From Cloeon dipterum (Eukaryota; Arthropoda; Insecta; Ephemeroptera; Baetidae), in contig NC_088787.1 in assembly GCF_949628265.1 (NCBI RefSeq), forward strand, positions 22,434,501-22,498,500: DNA of 64,000 nucleotides. Reading direction: 5' to 3'. This document shows, in pieces, positions 40,301 through 51,649 of this stretch. Each line of letters starts with the position of its first letter. Within the stretch, counting starts at the first letter, position 1. The notes beneath the pieces were generated by a model, which ran no database searches, was not told where the DNA came from, and saw nothing but the letters and a program-made list of their open reading frames with translations. Both the position numbers and the translations under genes were made by a program.

Positions 40301-41743
40301 TGTCATTCAACAGGAAATTAACTCACTGTGTACCGCGCAACGAAATTGATCACTTTCGTTTATTTATTGCAGAATGTGCATGCTTTACAAGGCGTTCCGC
40401 GGCGAGCCCCTCGCGTCCGGTCTGCTGGGCATTGAGAGCCGTCGCGATGACGTTGGAAACGACGAGTTCCGCCGCGATTCGGCACCTAACAGCCTTTCCC
40501 AGGACGCGAACGCACCGCCGACGCCATGCCCTGCGCGCGTCGAGTACGCTACGCCAGTCTTTGCCAAGAACTACCAGGGCGTCTGGCGCTACGTCGTCCA
40601 GATTCCCTATGAAGGCTACTTCACGCAAACCGTCGAAGTCACAAGATGTTTGTAAGTAATAATTATTGATTTTTAACATTTCAAACTACTAAATTAATAA
40701 GAATTTATTGACACGAAGGTTGTTATTCTCCTATTGATTGGTAATAATGGCTTGATCAAAAAAGTCACTAAATATTTAGAAAAAACATGTATTGGAGTTC
40801 TTTTTTAGGTTTTTAAGATTTAGAAAAAATAATTTCGTATGCTTATCTTCCATCAGATTTCAAATTTATTTATTTTTAGTCACAGATTATCGCATAGTTT
40901 TTTTTCTAAACAAAACAATCAATTCAATCAAATATATGTTGTTCACATTTAGGACTGAAATTTTTTTAACTATATGCTTTTAGGAACACCAAATGCCACT
41001 ACCTGGAGGGTTCCTGCATGTCCTCCCCACGTTGGGTGAGCATGCTGGTGGCCGAGCTGTACTACCCTGACTCTTACTTCCCTAGTAATAACAAGGAACA
41101 ACAGTGGCCGCCCAGACGGCCGGTGGCCAACGAGCGGCCGCCCGTCGCCAATGAGAGGCCACCGCCCGTGGCTGATTTCCAGAACTATCAGCAATATTTG
41201 CAGAAGAGGGCCGGCGAGGCCGAGTCTAGGATCATCGCCCAGCCGCTGGTGGATGAGAAGAGAGATCAGGGCGTGCAGAACTCGACGGCGACCAAGGACA
41301 ATGCTGAACAAGACGGCAGTCACTGCGATGGCGTTGACGAACTGGGATGCTACCAGGTACTTAGCAGGATTTAAGTCGATCCCGTGAAAACCATAAAAAG
41401 AATTACAACTTTCAAGAGATGAGAGAATATTTTTCAAATACAATTTTACATTTATTAATTGGATGGATCCACAAGAAAAACTTAATTCAAATGAAAACAT
41501 TTCGAGTAAATTTTGGGCATATATTTCGAAAACTAAGATTGTCCACGGTGTATATATAAACTTTTAGGGTATTTCTAAACCTATGACATCCATTGTAATC
41601 TTTTGAATATAGAATAACGCTATCTTAAATTCCAGGTGAGGCTCTACTACGATTGGTTCCTGGTGCCTGGCAGTTGCAAGTGCTGGAGGCCCGACTTCTT
41701 CAACAGGTACAACCGCAGGAGGGTTTCAAAGGACCTGTCGTGA
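34333..41743 (+). CDS. Spätzle-family secreted cystine-knot ligand
   Basis: This is a secreted pro-protein ligand of the Toll/neurotrophin-like type. Exons: 34333-34353, 38370-38550, 38884-38998, 39496-39639, 39851-39964, 40373-40651, 40984-41356, 41636-41743. Frame is kept at every junction and gives 444 residues. The first exon encodes only MDKCRFK; the second supplies the hydrophobic core of a signal peptide (IQIWLLAALLAAAGG). A furin-type RNKR site lies at residues 162-165. The C-terminal cystine knot starts at C244 (CPARVEYATPVFAKNYQGVW) and its cysteines are 284, 289, 296, 407, 423 and 425. An extra Cys at 399 and a Pro/Asn-rich insert of about 85 residues lie between C296 and C407. The prodomain contains NLCGDLNKGFIPKNPIHPNK. 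Family membership is firm; which paralogue (spz3, spz4, spz6 etc.) cannot be settled here. Confidence 0.92.
34354..38369 (+). other. 4-kb first intron of the Spätzle gene
   Basis: No coding sequence was recognised. A GC-richer stretch at about 36540-36960 stands out from AT-rich surroundings and may be regulatory. The end of the intron is open in frame with exon 2 from an ATG at 38340, giving MKYCVLILLQIQIWLL. This is an alternative signal-peptide start if transcription begins near there or the intron end is retained. Confidence 0.6.
36513..36530. promoter_or_regulatory. 18-bp near-perfect palindrome
   Basis: CAAGGTTCGTGAACCTTG has eight-base arms around GT. Its centre, TTCGTGAA, matches the tail-to-tail heat-shock-element spacing (TTCnnGAA), and the outer half-sites resemble nuclear-receptor half-sites. 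Function is not shown; chance remains possible. Confidence 0.3.
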
Positions 41744-41980
41744 ACAACATTATGGACTGAGCGCAGCCAGACTTCCGCATTTCAAAGTAGCATGTGTGCC
41801 AACTCTTCACTAACGGCCAGGCGCCTCCGATTTCAGGGAAACCTCTTTACAAAAAGACTCAAGTGGTGGGTTTAATGGGATATTGTCAAAGAAACGGAGA
41901 AAAACTGTAAACTCCTTTTCATGATCTTCTTTTATTCAATAAGTTAAATCGTTAGCACATAAGCATATAAAAACTTGGAA

Positions 41981-41997
41981 AATAAAATTAATTTATT
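41981..41997. terminator. Back-to-back poly(A) signals of convergent genes
   Basis: AATAAA on + at 41981-41986 lies 238 nt after the Spätzle stop. AATAAA on the minus strand (TTTATT at 41992-41997) lies 80 nt after the ARMC6 stop. The near-palindrome AATAAAATTAATTTATT would serve both convergent transcripts, whose stop codons are only 333 nt apart. Confidence 0.55.
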
Positions 41998-42076
41998 ACC
42001 GGAAAACAAGCGTTACGTTTTTAGTGCTCATAGCAACTTAAGCAGCTCATAAGGAATGTAAAATTTGATTTCATTT

Positions 42077-44470
42077 CTACTGCTCCAAGCCTTTTCCTGT
42101 GCCGGTCCACCTTTCAGTCAGGTGCACCTTCAGCCCAAGGTCTCTCAAGGCGTCTTTGATGTTTTCTTCAACAGCTGCCCCATGGACTTTGACAGAGAGA
42201 TTCAGCAGATCCTCGATGTTCAAATCAATAAAATCTTTGCACAGCTCTCGATTTCGGGAAACGATATTCCTTATCGCCAAGGCACAGTTTTTCTATTTGT
42301 GTATGAATATTATCAAGAAACCAAGATTATAAATAATTTCTACCTGGATGTCACTATTCTTCAAGTGCTCTTTCATGCCCTGCGTGATAAGTTCGGCAAC
42401 ACCACAATCGCACAGCATCTGACTATTGGCCGGACTCCTCAGGGAAATTGCAGCTATGGCTAGAATTCCGATCAGGAAAAGCTGCTGACTTGACTGCAGT
42501 TGAGCGAAAATTAGCAAAAACTCATCTTATAATTCAGAATTTTGCTCACTTGGTGTCGACTAATGGCCGAAATGAGCAGGGGAATCGCTTCAGCTTGCAC
42601 AATTTTCACTTTCACAGCGTCACTGCCAGCTAGGGCCTTCAGCAGTTTGATGGCTTGCCTGTTGATTTTCTGAGAGGAAATATAAAAATAATTAACTTGA
42701 AAATGAGATTTTTAAGAGATGCAAACCTCATCATCCATGTAAGTGACCATCATTTCTAACAAAAATGTCAGTCCACCAGCCTCTTCGACTTCTCGACAAA
42801 ACTCTTCTCGGACGACCAAAGCACCAAGGGTTTGCAGCAGCTCGTTCACAGTCTCAATGTCAGACTTGTGATCTACAAATTCAGAAAGTTTTAGGACTTT
42901 GAAAACAGGCAACAAAGACTAAAGCTATTTAAATTGCAATAAAGTAAGAAAGGGCACAGAGAGGGGCATTGTTAAACATCTCTCTAAAATTGTCCATGCG
43001 CTTTGAATAATGAAAAAATCTTAACCACTACTCTTTTATGATGCAAATAACTACTTTAATAACCATTAAGGATATAAAAAAATCAGTTAACAATTTCACC
43101 GTTTTACTCTACGTTTGATTTGTGATTTTATCAAATTTAAACTTCTTGTAAAAATGATATATTATGTAGGTATAAAGCCTACAAAGAAAAGCTCCTTAAG
43201 AATGGACAAATTAGGTTTATGTGAAATTTGGTACCTTTAAGCAGGTGCGAGATGCTCTGAAGGCCACCGCAGTCGGACGCAATGAGCCGGGCGTGTTCGT
43301 GGGCCTTGCCAAAAGGCACTCGGATATCATCATCAAGAATGAGCGACCGCAGCACGCTGCAGGTGTGTCTGGCGACCGGTGAGGAGGCCGAGGATAGGAG
43401 ATTGGTCAGCTGTGGGGCTAGTTCAAACTCTATGAACAGCTGCCGATTCATCTCGTGACGCAAGCAACACTGCTTTGCCAGCTTCAATGATTGGACTACT
43501 ACCAGTTCATTTTCACTCTGGAATTTACAAATTTATAACTCTAAATAATTTTTAGCTCTAGAATCACTAATGATATTGTTGAATTTTCCTTCAAAAACAT
43601 CTAAGAATAGAATGCTTTGAATTAAAAGTTTTAAATTCAATTTCCTGGGCGTTCATGAGCGCATTATTTGGTTTATCATAACCAGCTGAGTCAGACTCAT
43701 GAAATATGGACACTTGGGAACCTAAACTATTTGGGAGATTCAAACTCTACATTTAACAAGATTGAAGGGTCAGATTTTTCAATTCCTATGAAAATAATGT
43801 ACCAAATTTTGAGTAAACTCGTATTTAAAATAAAACTCTTGCACGCCTTTGTAAATAATATACCTTCATTGAATTCAAGATGGCTTTAACACCACGTTCA
43901 GTGAGAAGGTCAGGCTGTCCTGTCATTAAGGAAGTGATGCAGCTCAAAACCAAAATGCTGATGGAATGGTCCTCTTCGTGTTTCTCAAGCAGGTCGAGCA
44001 GCAGCTGGTAGGCGCCTGCCTTGCCTGCCATCACCTTATGAGCGATGTCCAGGTCGCACTCGCCCTTCAGACCTTGCAAACTATCCTTCAGCTCGCGAAG
44101 ATCAACTTCACCAGCTGCCTGGTCATTCAGGGTCTTCAGCTGATTAATCAAATTCACGATTTTGTGCTCTTGGGACAAGTCAGCTTGTGTGGTAACAATA
44201 TTTGTCAGGTCAACACCCTGCAAAACAATTGTTTTGAATCATTATACGTTTCAGTAACAACTATATGATGTAGAAACTTACCGCTAAAATCTGAAAAGAT
44301 TTCAGCAATAGTTTCGGGGTAGGGTTTTTCTGAAAAATATTACATATAGATACCTGCGCTTCAAACTGCTTGATTGCATCATGGATAGCTTCCTCAGGGT
44401 CCATGTCAAGATCTTCAACATTTTCTTTTACCACACTGTCAAATGTCTCTTGAGTAATGACTCGAACCAT
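42077..44470 (-). CDS. ARMC6: Armadillo repeat-containing protein 6 (ARMC6)
   Basis: Seven exons on the minus strand: 44470-44354, 44217-43864, 43517-43235, 42872-42727, 42669-42550, 42493-42344, 42292-42077. All junctions keep frame and give 461 residues, close to human ARMC6. The start MVRVITQETFDSVVKENVED and the following GVDLTNIV, across the first intron, match the family N-terminus. Armadillo-type helical repeats follow (for example CGGLQSISHLLKDHKSDIET, EEAGGLTFLLEMM and DCGVAELITQGMKEHL). The C-terminus ALRDLGLKVHLTERWTGTGK matches the conserved ARMC6 end. It is probably a cytosolic or nuclear scaffold; its molecular role is poorly known in the family. Introns are mostly 57-137 nt, with two longer ones. 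Confidence 0.93.
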
Positions 44471-45731
44471 TGTGCAAGGTGTGTGTATGATATCTACGTA
44501 TTTTTCCTAGGAAATCAATTATATATTAGACTTGTCAACAGTTATTGGATCCTATAGTTACTGAAAATTTCCCAATGCTATAATAAGTCTATGTTGTAAA
44601 GTTAATTATTTTGATGTCACACCTGATCACGCCAATCTCAATTTTATCGCACAGGTATCCACACAAAATCAAAATCCACAATCCAAAAGCTCTACACAGT
44701 GTAAAGTTTCCAACCACACCCACAATCTTTGAAGGGGAGTAAAGATTGGAGTCGAGGTCGGGAGTTCCATTTTTATTTTTCATCCATTTCTTGCCAATCC
44801 CACGGCCACGTGTACAGGTGCTTTTACACTTCACGGTACAGTGTGTGTTATTCTTATGGAAAAACAAGGAGCTTAAGTGAACAAAAAGAGTGTATTTCAT
44901 TACCTTAAATAATATGATTCGCCGCTAACACGTCTCTGACAAGAACCACGGCATTACCACTACTGCTTCTAAGCTCCTTTCCTTAACCCTTCCGCCTTCA
45001 GTAAAAAATTTCTCCATCTCCCGCGGAGGGTGCGGAGCAGAGCTAGTGAGGCTGCACAAGGCGAAGTGAAGTTATTAAATTGAAATATATCTGAAGCATT
45101 GAAAAACAACTTTGCTTTATTAATTTAAGGGGTGCCGATCCCAGAGCATTTCACATTTCAACTTGGATTATTTATTTTCAGAAGGTTTTCATTATTCCAG
45201 ACTCATTAAATTTATTCTAAAAAAATCTAAATAATTGAAAATAGGAAAAGTAATATTTTTATAACCTTATTTCAACTGTGAGCTCAACTGGTCCCAATAA
45301 CACCACCAAGCTGATAACATTTTGCTCAATGGGACCATCATTATGTTTCATCATTAGGCTATTTTTAATGGATTTTTCAAATTGCTTCCTGGAACTGGAA
45401 AATTTACTATAACAAGATTAATTCTCAAAGGTTGTTATTTCAATTGAAAATTAATACACACTTTTGCTGAAGAATGATTTATTAAATATTTTGCATAATG
45501 TTTATGGTCAGTCGTTGCGCGTTTACCAAAGTGAGTCACAGTGCACCTTAACTTTACCGTGTGAGATTGAGAGCACTGAATCATGGCACCTTAGTGTTTA
45601 CAGTTAACACAAAAGAAAATGCATTGTGCAACAGAAATACGTGATATTCAGGAGATCCGAAATTCCTCCAACTTAGAAAATAGCACAAACACAGCCTTGA
45701 ATCAGCGAAAAATTTAACTTTTGGATCTAAT
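44471..45731. other. Spacer between ELMO-domain gene and ARMC6
   Basis: About 1.26 kb separates the ELMO-domain stop codon from the ARMC6 start (both minus strand). It should hold the ELMO gene 3' UTR (minus-strand AATAAA, TTTATT on +, near 45478) and the ARMC6 promoter. The GC-rich patch at about 44920-45070 is the best promoter candidate. The minus-strand frame 44589-44900 has no family resemblance and is not called. Confidence 0.5.
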
Positions 45732-46860
45732 TTAAATATTATCAATGTACAAATTGATCTTGAAGAGGGTGTCCCTTTTAGCCAAACTATGCCTGATCGA
45801 CTTCTCAAACTTGTCCCTGATCGGATTGAACTCCATTATATCCCTGGGTTTCTCTTCCATCCAGAAACGGTCAAATTCGTAGAACAGATAGCAGTACAGC
45901 TGGTGGAAAAGACGCATGTTGGGCAAACTGTAGCTTATATTGAAAATGTGAGTCTTTGCAGATCCATCTTTCAGCATGTGGTACGCCATGCTGGTCAAAT
46001 TTATGCCCACTATTGCAAAACAGTAGCCATACCTAAAAAACAATTAAAAAATAAATAGTTCATGCTTTGTATTTGTTCAGTTGAATGTCTTACGTTGGAT
46101 GATGGGAATGCGAGAGCACCTGCCGAGCGGCTTTGTTGTAGTCGGTGGCGAAAAACAGCAGATTCTCCAGACCCAACATTCCCATCCCCCGAAAATCAGT
46201 TTTGGGATCATCACCCTGAGAATGCATATAATTTAAAGTAGAGACATTCAATCATTCAATATTGTTTCCCCAACCTGAAACCCGATGTCTTGCCACTGTT
46301 TTGTTACTCTGGCCTCTAGAGGTGTGTCCGGCATTATCGCCTCCCACAATTTTATCAGCTTTGCTTCATGCTCAGGGTTGTCCGCGTTGTACTGCTCCAC
46401 CCTCAGGGTTTCAACGTCCCTCTTGAGAGTTTCGTATCCGTGTAACTGCTCGATACAGCGAGAGAAGGAAGGCGCAAATTGGGGGTGCACCTTAGGATGG
46501 ATTTTCTTCAGGGTCAGCACAGTATAAACAGAATAGTGCACAAAGTCTCGCCTATAAATTACGTCTTTATGAACCTGAAATAACAATTTTTGAAGTATTA
46601 GTTGCAAAGCACAGTTTATAATTTGAAATGCAACATACGCTGTCGAGCATTTTAATCAGAGATTTAATCTCTGGCCGCCGCGACAACCTGAGCGAGGTTT
46701 CAACATTCAGGGTTCGCTCCGCGCCTTGAGGGTCGCCGTAGCAAATTCTCTGCAGCTCACACAGCTTGGTTGTCTTCCGTAGGAACCACTTGACCAGCGG
46801 TCGCAGATACCACAGCACAAGAGGTTGAAAATAGTTCACGAACGAGTTCCAAAAGATCAT
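45732..46860 (-). CDS. ELMOD: ELMO domain-containing protein (ELMOD1/2 type, Arl GAP)
   Basis: Four exons on the minus strand: 46860-46639, 46574-46275, 46215-46094, 46032-45732. They are in frame throughout and give 314 residues, close to vertebrate ELMOD1/2. The N-terminus aligns with ELMOD1 (RKTTKLCELQRICYGDPQGA, VETSLRLS). The ELMO signature is complete: QWQDIGFQGDDPKTDFRGMG at about residues 167-186, with R183 the expected catalytic arginine for GTPase activation on Arl-family GTPases. YGYCFAIVGINLTSMAYHML and FDRFWMEEKPRDIMEFNPIR follow. The three introns are 59-64 nt. ELMOD1 and ELMOD2 cannot be told apart safely. A possible acceptor (CAG then GTGCAAG) just before the ATG suggests an untranslated 5' exon upstream. 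Confidence 0.94.
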
Positions 46861-47822
46861 CTTGCACCTGGTGTTGTTTCACAAAGCGTTCAAAAATGTC
46901 TTTCTTGGGGTAGCCCAAGAAAAAAATGTTTGTACAAATATTAATTGAGATCAGAAAAATTAATATGTATTAGGCACTGCTGACAATTTTAAATTTGAAC
47001 GAAATCATATCCATAGCAAGTGCAGAGCTGTAGGCTGAAGCCTGAAGCTGATTGTGAGTGAGGATTGTTACTTTCCTTGTTTTCAATTTTGCGTCAATAC
47101 GGGGGCGTTTATTAGACTTAGCACGCGACGCATGCGTGTGAAATGATACAAAAGCGCGGTTGGGGAATTCCTTCTCAAGCCTCTCCAGATGCGAGATTTT
47201 TCACCACACATACAAACCATCTTAAAACTCTAAACCCTATCCCAATTGAAGATTTTCTTCTAACCAAACTTCAGTTTTTAACTGAACTTCGTAAATTAAA
47301 TTTTTTTTCTCTTCAAATACAACTTTTTTAGGGATTATTCCAAATATGTAGAGCAAATGAAAAAGTCAACTTAAACTGGCTTCTGTGCTTAATAATTTTT
47401 AATTTCGTCTTAATTCCGCTAAAATTGCGCTATTTTAGCGGAACCAAGATGGTTTAAATTAATTTTATTGGTAATTTTACACTGTTAATTATGTTATTTA
47501 TTGTATTTGAAGACCATATTCCTTGAAGATTTATTATTTTTGTTATTTTTCTTATGTTTGTGAAGAAATTGAAAAAAAAACGCTGAGTGCCTATAAGGGT
47601 ACCAACCGACAACACAGTAGTCTTGAATCTAACACAAAATACTAAAATGTTTCTATTTTTGTAGATAAAATATTGAAGATTCTTATAAAGAGTTTTTATT
47701 ACAACAAAGAGTGCACCATTTATTTGAAAATTAGGCTATTACCATTATGTCACATAATTATATCGTTGAGGATTTTAAGCATTAAGCTATGCAAAATATG
47801 ATGAATAAAATTACAGTATAGT
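46861..47822. other. Spacer between aminopeptidase-like gene and ELMO-domain gene
   Basis: This roughly 960-bp AT-rich stretch holds the 5' region of the ELMO gene (GC-richer near 47020-47160) and the 3' end of the aminopeptidase-like gene. The + frame 47143-47331 has no family resemblance. Confidence 0.5.
47719..47724 (-). terminator. Candidate poly(A) signal of the aminopeptidase-like gene
   Basis: TTTATT on + reads AATAAA on the minus strand, about 100 nt beyond the stop codon at 47823-47825. Confidence 0.45.
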
Positions 47823-50800
47823 TTAATCTACCATCTGGCCGACGAGCCAGTTTTCAATTTCTGGAAGATGCTTCTTGCTCCACTCGGCCTCAAATTGTAC
47901 GCGCTCCAGCGACTTTTGCAGAGCACCCTCGGCAGCCGAACCAAAGTGGCCTTGATGTTCTTCGATAAATTGCTCCACCTGGATTGGATTTTTTAGTATG
48001 CTCTCTTAATCTCATTAGCTTTATAATGGTTTACCATTTTCAATTCCTCAACAGTTTTGAAATTTGAGGTCGCGGCGGTCACAAGAGCCGTCCACAAATG
48101 AGGTCTGCTGTGGAAGCTTGTAAATAATTGTTACATTTTAATAACAACTTTTTAAATATATGGATCACTTACTTTTCCTTGAGCTGTTTCCAGTGGGTCT
48201 TCGTGAACCTAAAGAGCTCCACGTAACCAGCATGTCTGCCTGAAATTTCTCCCAAAACCAGTCGGATGTCCGCATCAGAGAACAATTCACTCTTGGTTCC
48301 CTTGCTCAGCAAGATTGCCGTCAAGAGGCTATTTCATATTTTAAACATAGATTTTATTTATTTGTTTAGCATTATTCTAACCGTTCGATTTTCGATGGGT
48401 CTCTAGGGCAGCCCGCTAGAGTTTTAAGCAGGTATGACCGATCCGCAGCTGCTTTTGAGCTTGACAAATGATTAAAGCGTTCAAATCCGAAATTCCACTC
48501 TTCCTTGGAGCCATACGCGAACACAGGACAGAAAACGCGGCTAGGAACACTTGATTTCTAAGTTATCACTTGCAATTTTTGTTTTATAAAAACTTTACGG
48601 AATGCTAGCATCGGGTGTTTTGCTCCTGACCCAACGGGCAAAGATGTCTCGAGCCTTATTGATGCAATTTTCCTGACCTAGGGAGCACAGCATGTGTCTG
48701 GTGTTGCTTCTCAATTTTCCTTTCCAGGCAACTTCATTTGGAAGGCCAGCTTCTCCGAGGCTTGCGTCTAAATTAGACGTCAGCCTCAGTACAAATAACT
48801 AAAACAATCATAAAAAATATTTTGGTAAGCTTTACAAGTTTGCATATTTATTGAATTGATCCTTGTAATTGGAGTTTTAAATTAAGTTTAAAAATAACTT
48901 ATCTACTTTATTTAATATTTGAAAATCTTACGCTAAATAATTTTCCAGCTTTGGTTCCATCCAGTTTTTTGGAGAGCACGTCCACCATGTTGAAGAACGG
49001 GTGCCACGGTTCGAATTGCTTCTCAAACTTGAGGAACCTGGTGAGTGAAAGCGCGGTGCTGAAGTCGAGGGCTCCAGCCATGGCCAGGTTGAGGGCGTCG
49101 TGCAACAGTTTGGCCCTGGTGCTCGGTGGGATTGCATTTGGCCCGCTACGTCCCTCCTCTCTCAGCAGGTGGTTGCCAAGCAGCTTCCAATTCTGCGCGT
49201 CGTAGTTGACCAGGAAGAGGCCGATGTCCTCAGGATTCACGATCAGGAAGTTCTCGGGATCGCTGGGGTCGCTAAGATTTTCAATTTGCCGCGTCGGCGG
49301 CATCCACAGTGCGGGAGCCTTCGACGCCAGGTCAACGCTGCCGTCCGACAGCTGCGGCGCCATGATGACTGGAATCCACCAGAGGGACTCGTCCTCAACG
49401 TCTTGCTCGTCGTCGAAACTGGGATCCCTGATAAATTGGCGCTGAAATCGAGTATAAATCAATTGCGTTTCATTTTTAATATCACAGCGCACCTGCATCA
49501 GGTTCAGGCTTCCCTTGTAATTTCTTGTTACTGTGAGTAGCGGAATTCGATTTCCGTTCATCCAGGTGGAGGCCACTGCCTTCGAACTGACGGCCAATGG
49601 CAGCGTGCCTTCGCGATGAGCCCTGGTGCCGATCGCAGCCCAGAACTGCTCAGGTGTGTAGGTGTCGTAGCTTCTGCGTACCCAAAAAAAACGGCAAATT
49701 TTTTAAAAACATATACCTTTTTTAACTTACTTGGCATTGATAAAGTCTCGCAGGGTGTTCATGAATGTTTTTTGTGAAATCGTGAAATTCAGCATACGTA
49801 TGACAACCTCCGCTGGAAAAATCAATTTAAATTTAAAAAAATGCATCTACAATCTTGATACCTTTTGTGGCTGAAATTATGTCCTTCATCGAGGGCTGAC
49901 GAGCGTATGGACTCCTTTTGCTATACTCGTAGTAAAGAGCGTAAACTGCAGCAGCTGGAGTCTGCTCGTGGGAGTTTTTTTCCTCTTCAGGCTCAAGCTA
50001 CAAATTGAAAATTTTAAAACATTTTTACAATTAAATTTAGATTGTTTTACCTGGTAAGCAGCTCCTCTCGCGAGAAAGTTGACGAGCGCCCTGTTCATCC
50101 AGACATCCTGCCACCACTCGGGGGTGATAAGACTTCCAACCCACTGCATGGCCAACTCGTTGACCACGTATGAAGTCACCCACCGGTTGTAAGTGCTACT
50201 TCCACTCAAAATGTCTCCTTCCCTGTATGATTAAAATTATAATCTGTTATTAAAGCGAAGAAAATTTTACCTGTAGAAAACAAGACCCCAATTTTCGGCG
50301 GGCACGGGAGCGTTGAAACCAGGCAAAGCGACCAGGTCCAGCTTGGCCAGAGGGAATCGCACTCCAAGTGTCTTTTCAAAGTAGTCGAGTGCCTTAGGGG
50401 CCACTTTTCTTGCATACTCGGATTCCTCAGAGAGGGCTGGACGGGCGTATACTTTAACAATGTCCCCCTCCTCTGACGGTCCGGCCATCAGGTCGGAAGT
50501 CAAGAAGCTGATTGCGTAGGTGGACATTGGTGGAGACGCCTCGAACGTGTCCCAGACCCAAGAAATGTCGTTCACCCTGAAAATTAGAGCTGATTATTTT
50601 GCGGACTCGTGGTTTTAATAATTTTTTACATTGGTAAAGTGGAAACGTGTGGCATGTTGGAAATGGTTCTCAGATCGGTGTCCTTTGGACGTGCGATGGA
50701 CACGGTAACGGGAGCTTTGAAATGCGGCTCATCAAAGCAGGGGAACACTGTTCTGGCAAAGCTCGGTTTGAAATGAGCAGCCACGAAGAAGTGAGTGTTG

Positions 50801-51649
50801 CCAGTTACTTGATTCACGTAGTGACCTGACAGGAAAATCACCAACGGAACAATATTATACCATATAAATTTTTATTTGACTTTTTTAATATTCCCTATTA
50901 AAAATAAATGTCATGTATTATCTAAAAATTGCCAACCTTTAAATAGACCATCGCTGGACTTGTTGTTCATGTGCCCCGAAAATTCTGCACCCAGTCGGTA
51001 CGAGTAGCCTGGAATAAGTTCCTTGGACAGTCTAATAAGCAGGAGCTGCTCCTGAGGCTCTCGGTCCACGCTGATAACCTTCGGTGGCTCCTCGATTTCC
51101 TCAGCGATTTCTGTAGTGTTTTCTCCTTCAGCAACGGGAGCGGTTGTCGTGGTCACGGTGAAGGTGGGACCTGCGTACACCTCGTCCAGGGTAACATGCT
51201 TCACCTTCAGCTTGGCGCCGGCGTGCAGGGTGATCAAGTCGCGTTTTTCCAGGTCGGAAGTCACGGTGATGTTGATGAAAATGTGTCCTCGGAAAAGGTC
51301 CTAAAATATTAAATTAATTTTAAAACAATTAATAAAACCCCTTTTCTAAATGTTGGCAAGAAAATACTTAAGCAAACCATAGTTAATTTTCAGTTTTTTA
51401 TGGACTTCATTTCTTCACATTCTCGAAACAGAAAAACAGTGCGCAGGAAATAATTTATTTTCGTGCCTGCTCCAAAAACGGCTGCAGCTGCAAAAAGTAC
51501 GACTCAGGTTTGAGTCCAGGTGGGAGTCGCACGTCCGAATGCCGGTGGTTGATGGCTTTGAAGTCGGCACCGCGTGGCACTCTTCCGCCGAGGGCAGCTC
51601 CAAGCAGCAGCAGCAGGCCCAGGGCCGACAAGCCCCGTCCTTTCATCAT
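47823..51649 (-). CDS. Aminopeptidase N-like M1 protein, predicted catalytically inactive
   Basis: Fourteen exons, minus strand: 51649-51467, 51300-50937, 50825-50630, 50576-50271, 50222-50051, 49997-49862, 49812-49731, 49673-49493, 49441-48932, 48798-48599, 48549-48382, 48328-48173, 48116-48035, 47978-47823; 963 residues, in frame. A signal peptide (MMKGRGLSALGLLLLLGAAL) selects the start. M1 landmarks: FARTVFPCFDEPHFKAPVTV, then FNAPVPAENWGLVFYRE where active enzymes have GAMENWG, and WWQDVWMN. The HEXXH zinc site reads NELAM (371-375), the third ligand Glu is R394, and the catalytic Tyr position is A450. Only E372 of the active site remains. The C-terminus ends ENWLVGQMVD with no GPI signal or membrane helix, so it is likely secreted. 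A Thr/Glu-rich insert occupies residues 103-134. Exon 1 appears to use a GC donor, the least certain junction. Confidence 0.93.

Noticed and set aside
44589-44900. 103-codon minus-strand frame upstream of ARMC6
   Set aside because: No recognisable family; it lies in the probable ARMC6 promoter/5' region.
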